Assembly: GCF_030253575.1 (NCBI RefSeq)
Contig: NC_080561.1
Location: forward strand, 523,501 to 587,500
DNA from: Rhododendron vialii
Taxonomy: Eukaryota > Streptophyta > Magnoliopsida > Ericales > Ericaceae
Direction of reading: 5' to 3'
Length of the DNA: 64,000 nucleotides
In this document: positions 33,191-45,469 of the stretch, in pieces
Layout: each line of letters opens with the position of its first letter
Numbering within the stretch: the first letter of the stretch is position 1
Program-made: the position numbers and the translations under genes
Notes under the pieces: generated by a model
The model's database searches: none
What the model was told of the DNA's origin: nothing
Seen by the model: the letters and a program-made list of their open reading frames with translations, nothing else

Positions 33191-34843
33191 ATGGAAACGA
33201 CTTATATCCTGACTTATGGAGACACATACAGAGATCTCTACCAGCCAGCCCTCATCATTGCAGCATGCTTTGCCTTCACGGCTTCGGTCTTCTCCATCCT
33301 TCTAATTTTCCAACATCTCAGATCATATAACAATCCTGCGGTTAGTTCTTTTTCCTATGTTTTTATTGAAAGTATTAGAGGTTTTTAGTATTTGGAACTA
33401 GATCTTATTTTATTCCAGCTCTGCTATTGCCTAAAAAGACCCCACTCTACGCTCTAATGCAACTGTTGTTGCGATCACCGCCTTTCCAATGTGCATCTGT
33501 TTATTTATATTTCCTATCAGAAGACATGTTGCAAGGGCTGGTAACATGCTATTCCTTTCAAAAGTGGATACACCACCTTTCCAACTTGCTGGAATGGAGA
33601 AGCTAAACAGGACAACCATACAAGTATTTGAAACTGTTGTCGTCATTTTGACAAGTCTGTTGATCCTCCTTAGTCTAGGGAATAGTTGGAAACTTGGAAA
33701 GAATACTTAAAAACTTTGAAATAGCCAGGTGTGCGTCTGTCCATGTCTCTAAGTGTTTGATCCACTGAATCAGGAGTGACTTTCTTACCTGTGGAGTCCC
33801 TATCACGTAAAGGCTCATTAGACTTCCGATCCCTCCCTTTTTTGTTGAAGAAAACCTTGTACTGTCTGCAACAGGAGAGAAAATCCCGGTATATGTTTTT
33901 AGATCTAAAAAGCCCTACAATCTGTCTATAGAGCTAACTCACTCCCTTTTGAGAGCTAAATTTCTGCATATGTTGCTTGATCCACTGCCTCTTGCTTTCC
34001 GGAGCTTGCTGTGTAGTGATATAGTCTGTCAAGGGTAAACCTTGAGCAGTTAGAGTAGTCAAGCCCGAAATGCAAAACAAAGCAAGAAGCGATGTGCTTA
34101 GGATGGATGGAATCAATCTTACTTTCACTACCTTGGATGGCTTTCATAAGGCACCTTTGAGTAGCAGCTACTATTGGGATCCAATACAGAGATCAATTCT
34201 GCAATGAAACTCTGCACACGAAAGTGATTTTTTAGGACACTATTGATGAAATGTCATTCCAAAGTGCTTGGCATATCTCTTCAGGAGAACATATACTAGA
34301 AGATCAAATGAAGTTGTGCCTATTTGTTGTCAAAATAAGAGCCTTAAAGTATCTTAATTTGGTTTCTTTCCAGGAGCAAAAATGGGTTGTTGCAGTTCTT
34401 CTTATGGTTCCTATCTATGCCACGGAATCAGTTAAGTATCCATCCAGCTAGAAGTATGTCTTAATTTCTTTAGTAGCATGCATTTATATCAGTCAAGTGA
34501 ACTGGCTCTCACAAGTACGTTGACTTATTTATCCATACTTGATACACAAACTTTGAACCTTTCACTTACTTCCTCACCCTTCAATTGGCAAATATATTCC
34601 AGAATGTGTCTTACGCTACAAGCCTATAAGTTATATATGTTCAAATGTGAAGCTTTTCTACATTAGCATTGCATGCATGGTACTTTGATGTGAACCTCAG
34701 CGTATATGTTCAGCTTCAATGAATTGTTAGCTACTCTATCTTCGGACGGAAATCTAGTATAAGCTGTTATCTGGGGGCAGAAAGGTGAGGAAAAAGGGTG
34801 GAGACAGCAAATAAAAGCATGCAGCCAATTAGTCAAGTACCCT

Positions 34844-34888
<45 letters not shown>

Positions 34889-37800
34889 CATTTGAATTTC
34901 TGGGGTTTGTGTTTGCCTTCTTGATTAATCTAATGATGTTTTGTCTTTTTCCAGATTTTAGCTCTATGGAACCCAAGACTGTCCATGGCATGTGACATTT
35001 TAAGAAACTGCTATGAAGCATTTGCTTTGTATTCATTTGGGAGTTACCTTATTGCCTGCCTGGGTAAGCTGCAGATTGGGAGTTATTTTTCAAACTACCA
35101 AGATGTGCCAGTCCACCTTTATGTGTGAATTATTATTTTGTTACTTTCTTCTTTAATCCCAGAAACCTTAGCATGCACTAAACAAATTTGGCTCCAAATC
35201 TGGTAGTTATTTGGTTGCCGTTGGAGTTAGCAAATTTGGAAAGTTTAAGCATATTTCTGTTTTTGGCATTTTTTATAGACCTGTAGTTAAATGTTTCAGT
35301 GTCTTTCTTAAAGCTACAATACATATTTTCTTGTTGAAAAAAAAAATTTGAGGATCTGTGGACATTCTTTCTTGTCAAGTTGTTGCAACAAAAGTAGGTT
35401 GACAGAAAACTATTTCTACTAGGTGGAGAGAGAAGAGTGATAGAGCTCCTTGAAGATGAATCAGAAAAACTGCTCAGCAAGTCATTATTAGAAGGGGCAG
35501 AAGATAAACCAAAGTCAGAACACAGAACATTACGAAATTTCTTCCTCCAACCATGTGTGCTTGGAAAAGACTTGCTTACAATTGAGAAATTTGGTCTCGT
35601 ACAGTATGTAAGTGCCAGAAAATTACCTTTCTTCATTCAGCATTTGAGTTTATTGAATTCTATTATTTCGTGGATAGCCCAGATGATTTTGAAGACTGTT
35701 TGTGCATTCTTGGTATTGATACTGGAGCTCTTTGGTGTGTATGGTGATGGAGAGTTCAGGTGGTACTACGGGTATGTACTGTTCACGTATGAAGGAACTC
35801 AATTGAGTTTTTTCGTGCATGTATATGTTACAACTTTTCTGAGATGGATAAAACTACTGCTCTGAACTTCATCTACACACTTTTTGAGCCATAACTGAGC
35901 CATGGCATGTTATATCTTTAGTTCATCTCTAGTCTTACTGCTTTACGCTTCCCCCTGAAGGCTGAAAGTATAATTTTGTCACAAGCTCAACAGCTTAAAT
36001 GTCTTGTTAACGCCTTTATCTGTCAATAGAAGACTTGAATTGTGAAAATTAAAAGGAATTAGTATTTTGTACGTGATAAAAACTTGAAACTTTGTCAGCT
36101 TATTCAAGGCTTTTTACTTTCCCTCTAGTAATTTGCGCTGTAGATCGAATTATGAGCAGTTGCATTCAGGGCCGGCCCTGAGAATTTGTGTAGAGACTCG
36201 TATTCTTTTATCAAAGTTAATGTTTTATAAATGTTTGATTATCGAGAAAGAAATATGGAATAATTGTGTTTATGTGATTTGAGGCTAAAATGCTAGAATT
36301 GATTGTGGAAGGATGCAATGTGTAATTTGCATGTGTAGGAGTATATATAGGAGGGTGAGAGAGTAGAGAATTATTTTTTTCCTCTCTCCCTCACCGGCTC
36401 TCTCTCTCTCCCGGCCTCTCTCCCTCTGTCTTGTTCTCTCTCCAAACCACCAAAATAACTCCAAATCCACTCAAAACAACCTTCAACCCTTCACCCTCTA
36501 CGCGTATTGTGGTCCGTATTTCGCCGGTTGGAGCTCGGTGGAGTCGTATCGCTCTCAGTTCGATTTTCGGAAGCTAGGGCTCGAAATTCTTGTGGGTTTC
36601 GTTCTTCGGCCTCGAGGTAGGGACTCTACCTCTCAATATATGCACTAGAAGTGTTTTCTAGCCTTAAATCGTGTCATTGGTGGTTGTTGTTGAAATCGTC
36701 GAATTTTGCAGAGAATCTGCTCGAACACCCATTTGTATCGATACTGATCTGTTCAGTATCGATACAGAAATCTCTGGAACGAATTAAGTTACTGTTTTAT
36801 CAATAGCCTCTGGAACGTTTTTAAGGCCGGTTGTATAGATACTGAAATTCGTAGTATCTATACCACAGTGCCTTAAGGCCAAGTTTTGTTCCTTGTTTCG
36901 ACTCCACTGTCTTGACCCCCGATCACTTCTAACTTGTTCCAAACATCACCAAATCACTCCATAACATTATCGCTCATTCGTTGAGTTCGTTGTGTATCTT
37001 TGCAACCCTCGCCCCTTGTTTAGTATAATTGGACGTTGATTTCCATATGGACTTTGATTAAATTGAAATGACACGTTATGTGAGTACGAGATTCTTGAAC
37101 ACTTATCGACACAACGAGAACATTTGGGGCCCATCGACGGGTGGGTGCCTGACAGGGGATTTCGGGGTCCCATAATCAACCCGGCAGGAGCTAATTCTCA
37201 TATTGAATACTCAAGGCCCAACCTTCTAGGCGGGCGCTTGGCAGGGGATATCGGAGTCCCATAATTAGCTCGGCAGGAGCTTCGGCTCATGACACTTAAC
37301 GTGAAGCAATGTTGGACACATGGAAAGTGAAACGGTTAAAGATTGAGGTGTATACCAAATTTCATACCGAGTTTTTGGGATTGTTAAGCCTTGATTATTG
37401 CCTATTGTGTGGTCTGCATCCCGTTCTTCCTTGTGATCATCCTTGCATTTCTCTTGCATATAATGTTAGCGTAGAATTTCCTACTGGGCTAGTGTAGCTC
37501 AAGCTTATTATCATTTTCATGTACTAACTCAGGGCAATAACATGCATGGTTGAAATGCTCGGAGGAGGAATTATTTTTGAAAGTTAACGATTGAGGAGTT
37601 ACTTAGGCATCTGTGTAAATCTCTTTTGAAAATGTATTTGTAACTTTATTTGTAGATCTTTTGACTATGGAATATTGTAAAACTTTAACTCTTGAATATT
37701 CAGTACTTGTGTTAATTTGGGCCTCGGAGCCAAAGATGTAATATTTTGGGAACGTTATATTATTTTGGTTATCGTACGGATTATGGCGAGATTTTATTTA

Positions 37801-38140
37801 TGGAAATCATTTATATTTATGTTAAAAATCGAGGGTGTGACAATTTGGAGGCTTAAAGCAACTTTTAAAATTGAGGCCTTAGGTTTTCTATAAAAAAAAT
37901 ATATCAATATAGGTGGTTAATATAAGGTAAAAATATTGAACATGGTATTTTAGTTTTGTAATTTAACAAAAATAAAATTTTAAACTATTTTATACCATTA
38001 GAAAAAAAAAAAATCAAACATAACGAAATACCACTCATACGCTACATTTTTTTAACTAATCATGTTATTAAATTTAACCATAAGAATGCAAAAGGTGTAA
38101 GAGCTGTATATTATTTATTCCTAGATCCAAAAGAAAAAAG

Positions 38141-38177
<37 letters not shown>

Positions 38178-41100
38178 GTGGATTCCTTTGTCAAAAGAAA
38201 ACCTCCATAGGAGTTGAACCAGGGATCTCCCATCCCAATATCACGTACCTTACGCAGACCACTTGTGCTAGAATTGACATTGGGTTGAAACATGGAACAT
38301 TTATATAAATATAATAATTTTTTTTTTTTTTTTTTTGAAAAATGAGGCCCTCGTTTTTTTGAAATTTCGGAGGCCTAAAGCGCCGGCACCTCGGGCTTTA
38401 GCCCAGGGCCAGCCCTGGTTGCATTGTACTTCATGAATTTGTATTAGTATTTTCCCTTAAGTTTCCTTGTAATTTCAGCTTGTACCTTCGAAACAGAAAC
38501 CCATCTTCTTTCTCCCAGCTATGATCCTTATTGCTTTACCCCTTGTCTTTCAGGTACCCATATATAGCAGTGGTACTGAACTTCAGCCAGATGTGGGCAT
38601 TGTATTGCCTGGTGCAGTTCTATAATGTTACTCATGAAAGACTAAAACCAATAAAACCCCTTGCAAAGTTTATCAGCTTCAAGGCTATTGTTTTTGCTAC
38701 TTGGTGGCAAGGTGTCGGCATTGCTTTATTGTGTACCATTGGAATTCTGCCCAAGGAAGAAAAGTTTCAGACTGGATTGCAGGATTTTTTGATCTGCATA
38801 GAAGTAAGTTTTTTTTTTTTGAAAGGCATGCATAGAAATAAGTTACACCCTGCTAAATTTGCAAAACAAGTACCCCTTTATAAATGCTGTCACCCAAATT
38901 TCAAGAACCCATTTTATAGTGCCAGGATAAATAAGATGCCAGTCCAATCAGTTATTATCAGTCTAAGAAATAGAATTAACGAAAGATAAAGGCAGTGGAG
39001 TTTGCAAGCGATGTGGATGGATAAACCATTTTTGTGCAATTAGGATGTTAAGCATTGTTATATGGTTGTTAAAGCTTGTCCCACATTGGTTAATTATAAC
39101 CTCTAAAACCTGTATTTGAGCGTGGGAAGCCTCTCCGCTAATTGCCAATGGGTTTTGAGTTGGATGCTTTAACATGGAATCAGAGCTAGGCTTTCGGAAG
39201 CTTTTGGACAAGACTCTCTTGATTGTTTGTCCCGTAGTTTGTGCTCTTGTTTCGTTATTTGTTGTGGTCCCAATGTAATGGATCCGTTGTTTACCTCTCC
39301 ACATGCGGGTCCGGGGTCGCACTTGTCCCACGTTGATTAATTATAACCTCCAAAACTTGTATACGAGCCTGGGCAGCTTCTCCATTCATTGACAATTAGT
39401 TTTGAGTTGGATGCTTTAACAATGGTAATATCCCAAACTGAATGTTTAACATCCTTCGGTGACTTAGGAAGCTATGCAATATACTTGACATGTAAAACAA
39501 GCAACGCTGAACTGAAGGTTGGGGTCTGGCATTACTGAAAGTCTTATCATTGAGCAATGTTATCAATCTATGAAGCATCGACACACATATGTTGTCGTCC
39601 TACAAGTGTAACACATAGCCAGGAAGATGCCAAATACTTATGACGATGCCATTTGTTAACTTTTAATTTTCTTTTTGGTTAGACACGCCAGTTAGCTCTG
39701 GCTATTGTAGAGTAGTTCCGGTGGACAACATCTATTAGCTCTGTCGACCTGATCGTGCTCTCTTTATCTTTTTCTTAGGTATATCAATTATGCAAGATTA
39801 ATGGTAGTTTCCATTAGTTTTGCCTGTTTGTGGATGCAAAATTTATATGCATAAAATCGAATTTTTGTTTCATTTTTTTGTTGTTGTCCCCGCCTTGTTC
39901 ATGTCCTGATTTTTTTGAATTGACATGTCCCTTGTCTGTATCCATGTGTTTGTATCAATGTATCTATCTGCCTATTGGCTGTCATGTGAGCTAATTAAGC
40001 CACGTATTTCCCTCCAAACGAAAAAACTCATTTCCCATTTGGGAGATTTGTTACCCAATTGCCAGCGGAAAGGACCCAAGGCAGTGTCACCAGACTTATT
40101 TTTTGTCCGTTCGTGAAAACAGATTTTTGTCAAAGATGATGTCAATGTAACTATAAAAGTTTGGGAATAGGTTGCTGATCATGAATCTAATGTGTCATAA
40201 AACTTATAGTCTTCTTATTTCTTGTTTTGTGTAATTTGATATGCTGTGCATTTAACAGATGGCTGTTGCAGCCGTTGCTCATGTTTTCGTCTTCTCAGCG
40301 CAACCCTATCAATTATTGCCGGTATCCGAGTATGGCAAGGTTACCACCCAAGAAAAGCTGACACTAGTAGAGGGTAATAATGAAAGACCAACCACTCTAG
40401 AAAAAACAGAGACTGAGATTGAGGCTCCCGGAACCAGTGTCAAAGAAAGCATTCAGGACATAGTTGTTGAAGGTGGTCAACATGTGAGTTCTTCCCCGTA
40501 AAAAATAAAAGAAAATTATATCAAGCATGAAATCAGCTCAATAGTATCCATAAGTTATTTGTTAATTTTAATTTCTGTATACGGATGCATCCGACGGGAG
40601 GATATGGCAAGGATATGTTTTGGAAGCAGTGGAGCTAAAACATACTTTCAAAAAGTCTTCACTTGCGGATCTTCCTGTGAAGTTGAAAACCCTAATAGGG
40701 ATATTAAGAAAAGACTCTTTACCCCGTCGAGTTTATCATAGTTACACTATTTTTTTGATAAGTTATCTGTCATTGAAAAGAACGTTAAAGGTACACTTAG
40801 CCAATAGAATCAGAAGTTTTGTACATTCACCGAAATATAACATGATTTGTTTTTATTAGCTTGATGTAAGTTCTTTTTTTCCCCCCGGGATGTTTTAACC
40901 TTGACAACTTAAAGAATGTATTCTTAGTTTTATGCTTACAACATTACTAATAGCTTATGGAAATCATTTTCACATACATGTATTTGTATCCTACTTTTTT
41001 TTTGGATTTTTCATGTCTTGTTGACATCGCATGTCCATGACTGTATATGTATCCGTGCTTCCTATTCAACTGTTTTGGAAGTGCACTCATTCCATATTGA

Positions 41101-41329
41101 CATGAGATGGAATGAGCAGGTGGTCAAGGATGTTGTGTTAACCATAAACCAGGCAATTGAACCTGTGGAGAAGGGTGTGACCAAGATCCAAGAGACTTTC
41201 CAACACGTATCAGTGTCTTCAGATAAAGAAATAGAAGAGCTAGAAGTTAAAGTTGAAGAACGTGATGACGAAGAAGAGCGAGAAGTTAAAGTTGAAGAAC
41301 ACGTGGAACGAACTGTCATCGGAGGGTGA
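33191..41329 (+). CDS. LAZ1/DUF300 family membrane protein (organic-solute-transporter-alpha-like)
   Basis: Eight exons: 33191-33340, 34374-34430, 34955-35063, 35423-35607, 35683-35771, 38554-38803, 40259-40483 and 41120-41329, giving 424 aa. The start METTYILTYGDTYRDLYQPA is followed by seven likely membrane spans, with EQKWVVAVLLMVPIYATES, CDILRNCYEAFALYSFGSYL, RWYYGYPYIAVVLNFSQMW and FATWWQGVGIALLCTIGIL as family blocks. A hydrophilic acidic C-terminal tail (EVKVEERDDEEE, then EVKVEEHVER) is a short internal repeat. In Arabidopsis, LAZ1 proteins act at the vacuolar membrane and affect cell-death and brassinosteroid signalling. The sequence resembles the LAZ1 homolog 2 type, but the number is not certain. 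Introns 5 and 6 are swollen by mobile elements. All phases close. Confidence 0.94.
34848..34885. repeat. (GA)n microsatellite in LAZ1 intron 2
   Basis: About 19 GA units, some 70 bp upstream of the exon 3 acceptor. Confidence 0.93.
36189..37842 (+). mobile_element. Solo LTR nested in the hAT element
   Basis: The 1654-bp block begins TGTAGAGACTCG and ends GGGTGTGACA, with a perfect 5-bp duplication ATTTG (36184-36188 and 37843-37847). A TATATATAGG box at about 36341-36350 is the likely LTR promoter. An ~89-bp tandem repeat with GGCAGGGGATATCGGAGTCC-type units lies at about 37135-37282. The ends suggest a Gypsy chromovirus (Tekay-like) lineage. No internal coding part remains. Confidence 0.85.
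38142..38175. repeat. 34-base poly(G) run
   Basis: An uninterrupted G run lies on the plus strand inside the intronic hAT element. It can form G-quadruplex structures and is prone to length error in assembly. Confidence 0.9.
39067..39421 (+). mobile_element. TRIM retrotransposon fossil in LAZ1 intron 6
   Basis: The left terminal repeat (39067-39174) starts TGTTAAAGC and ends GCTTTAACA, and is followed directly by TGGAATCAGAGC, a tRNA-Met-type primer-binding site. The right repeat ends at 39421 with GATGCTTTAACA; its left edge (about 39314) is less clear. A perfect 5-bp duplication ATGGT flanks the unit (39062-39066 and 39422-39426). It has no coding region, as usual for TRIMs. Confidence 0.87.
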
Positions 41330-41591
41330 ATCTCATGTTTTGAGTTCTGAAGAAATTCTGAAGACTGATTGCAGTGGTCCCAACGAGAGCTGAATAAATT
41401 CTGAAGACTCAAACATCAAAGAAAATACTTTGTTTGTGATTCTAGGGCCAGATGTTAGTTACACCCCCGCGCCGCCCCCCCCCCCCCCAATAGGAAGTTT
41501 GGCTTGATTTTGGCTGTCATTTGGATTGGAGAAGTTTTTGCTTTGCTTGGATAGGAGAAGGATTGATTTCTGAATGGAAAGAAAATGCAGA
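41330..41591. other. LAZ1 3' UTR region
   Basis: This follows the LAZ1 stop. A 14-base C run lies at 41475-41488. No other feature is seen. Confidence 0.5.
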
Positions 41592-41947
41592 GAATCTGCC
41601 TGAACCAATTGAAGGTGCTTTTTTCTTTTTCTTTTTTTTTTATGAGTGTAAGTCAATATTATTAGAATAATTAGATTAACGCTTCGAAAAAGATGCATTG
41701 TCTTGCAATAGCTGCTTGATGGCCTTCCAGCGTCTTAAACAGCATGCAAAGAGATGCTGGCTAACGGAATAAAAAAAAGTTTGTTTATGAGAATCTCTAT
41801 AAAGAATTTACTGTCAGAGAATTGCACAACCTCCTCCTTTTTGCACTTCCGAAATTTTACACTTGCTAGAACAGGTCCAAGGCAAGGAAAGACGAAGGGA
41901 AAAAATTATAATCCTTGTCACCCGTGTCATGAATATCGCAATAAAAG
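41592..41947. repeat. Direct duplication, left copy (matches 46385-46722)
   Basis: It shares GAATCTGCCTGAACCAATTG, GCAATAGCTGCTTG, ACAGCATGCAAA, TCTATAAAGAATT, TTTTACACTTGC, AGAACAGGT and ATGAATATCGCAATA in the same order with the block just past the VWFA-gene stop codon. An extra pyrimidine-rich insert sits near 41620-41690. Copies are roughly 80% alike by eye. Confidence 0.75.
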
Positions 41948-42463
41948 AAAATGATAGAAAACTGCGTGAAAAATGATCAAGGCCGACGGAATCTATGGAC
42001 GTGTATCTCCTAGGATACAATGATTCAAATCCACCGAAGTAGCACTACAATCAATGGGTCTAACGAAACAACTCGAGTTTTATATCTCTCAAGTCTCAAT
42101 CATTTAGACTTGAAATCAATTCAAGCCATCACCATAGTCCCGGCTCAAAGATATTTGGGGCCAGAAGAGGAAGTTCCTAATAGTGGGTCATCTATCTCTG
42201 CATCTTTGAACTAAATTTTGCAAAATGCCGAGGAAGCTAAAGTCAATTGAAACTCAAAGCTATCACACCACCAAGAAGATGTAACTTGGCAATTGAAACC
42301 TCTTAAAAATGCATGTATTTAAAACAAACAGATAAGTGAAGGTGTTAATTGTGCAACTAGAACCAGGTGAGGGCCAAAAGTGGTAAAAAGGGTATTTTCG
42401 TCTCCATATTTGACTTTCATGGTCATGTGCTAGTCACATGCCGTTTCCCATCCAAAACCTTAA
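41948..42463. other. Intergenic DNA
   Basis: I see no gene, RNA or repeat here. Confidence 0.35.
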
Positions 42464-42839
42464 GCCATGTTTGATAGGAGGTTTGGGAGGGGGGATTGAA
42501 TTAATAATCCTATGGCCCCTAATACCTATTTGGCTAAGCTTTTGGGGGATTCCCGAATCCCCCAAAAAGGGGTATTAGCAATACCATGGGGGGTTTATTA
42601 TGAATCCCATCACCATGGGATTAAGCAAGACCAGTCTAAAAACCCATCTCAATCCCAATCTCAATCTAAATCCTAACCAAAGCAAACATGTTATTTACAA
42701 TCCTACAATCAAATCCTGTGCAAAACAAACATAAATAAATGATTCATCCCCTCATTAATAATCTCACCTCATTCTTAATCACAATCCTAATCCCACCTCA
42801 TTACGAATCCCCCTAAAACGAAATCTGCAATCAAACATG
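42464..42839. mobile_element. PIF/Harbinger-type MITE with TAA duplication
   Basis: The left end GCCATGTTTGATAGG pairs with the right end CAATCAAACATG. TAA flanks both sides (42461-42463 and 42840-42842). The interior is rich in AATCCC/GGGATT words that fold on themselves. It is non-coding. Confidence 0.75.
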
Positions 42840-42915
42840 TAATAGTTAAGTGAATGTGTTAATTGGCGAAACTCAAACTTAAAGGAAGGGGTTGAGTGTC
42901 TGAGTGGGGAGAAGA

Positions 42916-43156
42916 TTTTCAGTGCCAATCAGGTACCACGTGGTGCCTGCTCCGCAAATCTGGGCCGTCCATTTCCGTTTTGGATGACTCAGATATGGAG
43001 AAAGAACAGGAGAGAGAAAGAGGAGAGAGAGAATGTTGAGGTGAGAGGAGAGAGAGTGGTTCAATCCAGACTGTCCAATACACTTTTGAACGGCTCAGAT
43101 GTGTTGCTTGGACACCATGTGAACTGGGTGACATGGTACCCACCCAGCACCGAAAA
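42916..43156. mobile_element. MITE-like element with ~30-bp imperfect inverted repeats
   Basis: TTTTCAGTGCCAATCAGGTA at the left pairs loosely with the reverse complement of the right end TTTTCGGTGCTGGGTGGGTA. Both then continue CCA(C/T)GT. The inside is GAGAGA-rich. No clear duplication was found. Confidence 0.65.
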
Positions 43157-43409
43157 ACGATAAAATTGAAACAATACAGGGATAGTTTAAGGGGGTTTAC
43201 TGTAATTTTCCCTCTCGTAATGTTCTAGTACTCCTACCCAATTCCTCCAACACCAACAGCATTCTTGGGCGGGAACAATTCAAAAAAAAAAACAGCATTC
43301 TTGTTCTTGGGCAGACGTCTTCCCGGGCGTCGTCCTGTTCGAGATAAGTGATCTCCTCCTCCCCTTCTCCGACCCGACATCCAAACCCTAACCTGATTCA
43401 GTTGTTATC

Positions 43410-44790
43410 ATGCCTCGACCCAAAACCGGAAGCTCAAACCCTAACCCCAAACCCGCGCTTCCCGATCCTCAGGTTCGACCCAAAAATGCCACTTCCCATG
43501 ATGAATTTGCCGTTGCTCAGATCCCACGGCAGCCATCCAAGAGTGCTGCTCTGTTCGACACCACTACCCAAGCTCATCGATGGAAGAAATTTCGGGAAAG
43601 GGGTATTTGCACAGGCCGATTGATTGATCTGGAGCCCAAATACAAGGGACTTATTTCGGACCATTTGGATGCACTAGGTTGGGGAGGTATGCTTGATATC
43701 CCTGTGACGGTTTAACCCTCACTAGTTCGATACTTCTATTGCAATTTGGTTGTTATTGAGTCGGATGAAGACTTCAAGATTTCGTCTTTTGAAATCACTT
43801 TAGGTGTCCACAAAATTGCCGCTTTGTTCAGTATTCCCACAGATGGTACGCAAGTATATTTTCCAAAGTCAAAGAAGGTGTCGTCAGAAATGTTGGATGT
43901 TAAGGATGAGGTTCATGAGACCCTTACTGGTAAGCCAAATCTAATGTCAAATGATTTACTGCCTGAGCTTTAATTACTCAATCATTATATAACGGACAAT
44001 GTGCTTCCCCGTGGGGGAGGTTTCGATCGAGTTACATCTTTTCAAAGTTATCTGTTAACTGTTATACAATATCGTGAAACATCTTTTCAAAGTTATCTGT
44101 TATACAATATCGTGAAACGAAATCGCTTGTGCTTACCTTACATCTTCCTTAAAGAAATGGCTCTTGTTGGGTCCACAGACAAGAGTTTGCCTTTCGGTGG
44201 TTTACTTACACTGGTTTTTGAAGATCATGGTATTGATTTGCTGGGTGAAGACACCACAAGCTTGAAAGAGCCATTCAACTCTGCTAGTGCCTCTCGTATT
44301 GGTAAAAAGAACCAAAAACCGGAACACGAACCACAAGTGGCCAATATGGAAGATAGTGATGATGCTCCTGAACCTCGGGAGGTTCATATGACTGATGTGG
44401 GTGGCCAGACTCAGGGGGAGCAACAACCACATGATGGACGCTTTCAACCCTCTCTTGAAGATCTGTATCACCGTCAATATGAGTTGGAGCAACAGTTTAG
44501 ACACTTCAGGTCAGATAATCAAGCTACACTTGTTGGGATTCAGTCTAGTCTTGGTGATCTTCATGGCAAAATGGATCAAGTGTTGCACTACTTTCAGAAT
44601 TATCCTCCATTCCTCCACCACCGCAACAACCACGTGATGGACGCTTTCAACCCTCTCTTCACGATCTGTATCACCAGTTTAGAGAATTCAGGTCGGATAA
44701 TCAGTCTAGTCTTGGTGATCTTCATGGGAAAATGGATCAAGTGTTGCGCTACTTTCAGCATTATCCTCCTCCACCTCAACCTGAGCCCTT
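43410..44790 (+). pseudogene. Fossil of a plant transposon-associated protein (PF20167-type domain)
   Basis: The translated pieces recall the 'putative plant transposon protein' domain often found in retrotransposon-derived genes: HRWKKFRERGICTGRLIDLE near the start, FEITLGVHKIAALFSIPTDG, DNVLLPRGG-like text and an acidic, Gln-rich tail. The reading frame is broken in a few places and contains small internal duplications. No LTRs or target-site duplication can be tied to it. It is an old, non-functional relic. Confidence 0.6.
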
Positions 44791-44868
44791 TTTAGCCTTG
44801 CACCACTCGCTCCTATTCTGTTTTCTTATCATGTCATATGGGGGGAGAAATAGAGGCGCTATGGTAGT

Positions 44869-44958
44869 GGGATGATAGTTTGGAGTCTTGGAGCCCAATT
44901 CAAGTTATGTATTGGGATGATAGTTTGGAGTCTTGGAGCCCAATTCAAGTTATGTATT
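44869..44958. repeat. Tandem duplication, 45-bp period
   Basis: Two identical copies of GGGATGATAGTTTGGAGTCT followed by TGGAGCCCAATTCAAGTTAT lie head to tail. Identity implies a recent event. Confidence 0.85.
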
Positions 44959-45162
44959 TCACTTTCTCGTTCGTTTATCTATGCTTAGTCTAAGTATGTT
45001 TCTAGTCTTGTTAAAATCGTGGATCACTTTGGCTTATTGCTTTAGAGTGATTATATATCATAGCATGGTTATGATAATTCTTTAGTCATCATATTGTCTT
45101 ACACAGAGCATGCATAAACCATTTTGTGTCTTTTCTGACATCACATGTTTTTGTTGATAAAT

Positions 45163-45402
45163 CTAATCTTGAAAGGCTAGGTGGTACCCAAATTTGACAG
45201 AGTACTTTCCATTTGCCGTATGATGCCAGATAAAAGAATCTTCTCTGTGAATAAGAGAAATGGGAATAGAAGACATAGCCATAACCTCATGCTCAGTGAC
45301 CACCTGCCTCAAAACCTCCTCCCTCCAACTGGCTGTCGCACCGTCAAATGCATCTACTACCATATTGACTTCACAGCTAGGAGGTTTAGGGGAAGACACC
45401 AC
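45163..45402 (-). mobile_element. LINE-derived fragment (zf-RVT region)
   Basis: The minus strand reads IWHHTANGKYSVKFGYHLA after ISLIHREDSF, a typical zf-RVT region found near the C-terminus of plant L1-type ORF2. Only about 80 codons remain; neither end of the LINE is visible. It is dead. Confidence 0.7.
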
Positions 45403-45469
45403 AAAATTTGGAAGAGTAGCAACTTTGAACTTATGGGATTGATATTGAAGTCACTGACAGCATATTATT

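Larger units (their letters stand above)
36167..38417. mobile_element. hAT-type element with 8-bp TSD in LAZ1 intron 5
   Basis: The ends CAGGGCCGGCCCTGAG and the reverse complement of the right end CAGGGCTGGCCCTGGG form inverted repeats. A perfect 8-bp duplication GTTGCATT flanks it (36159-36166 and 38418-38425). Without the nested LTR the element is about 590 bp, non-coding, with a 34-G run inside. The perfect duplication shows it inserted whole, in the intron. Confidence 0.92.
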
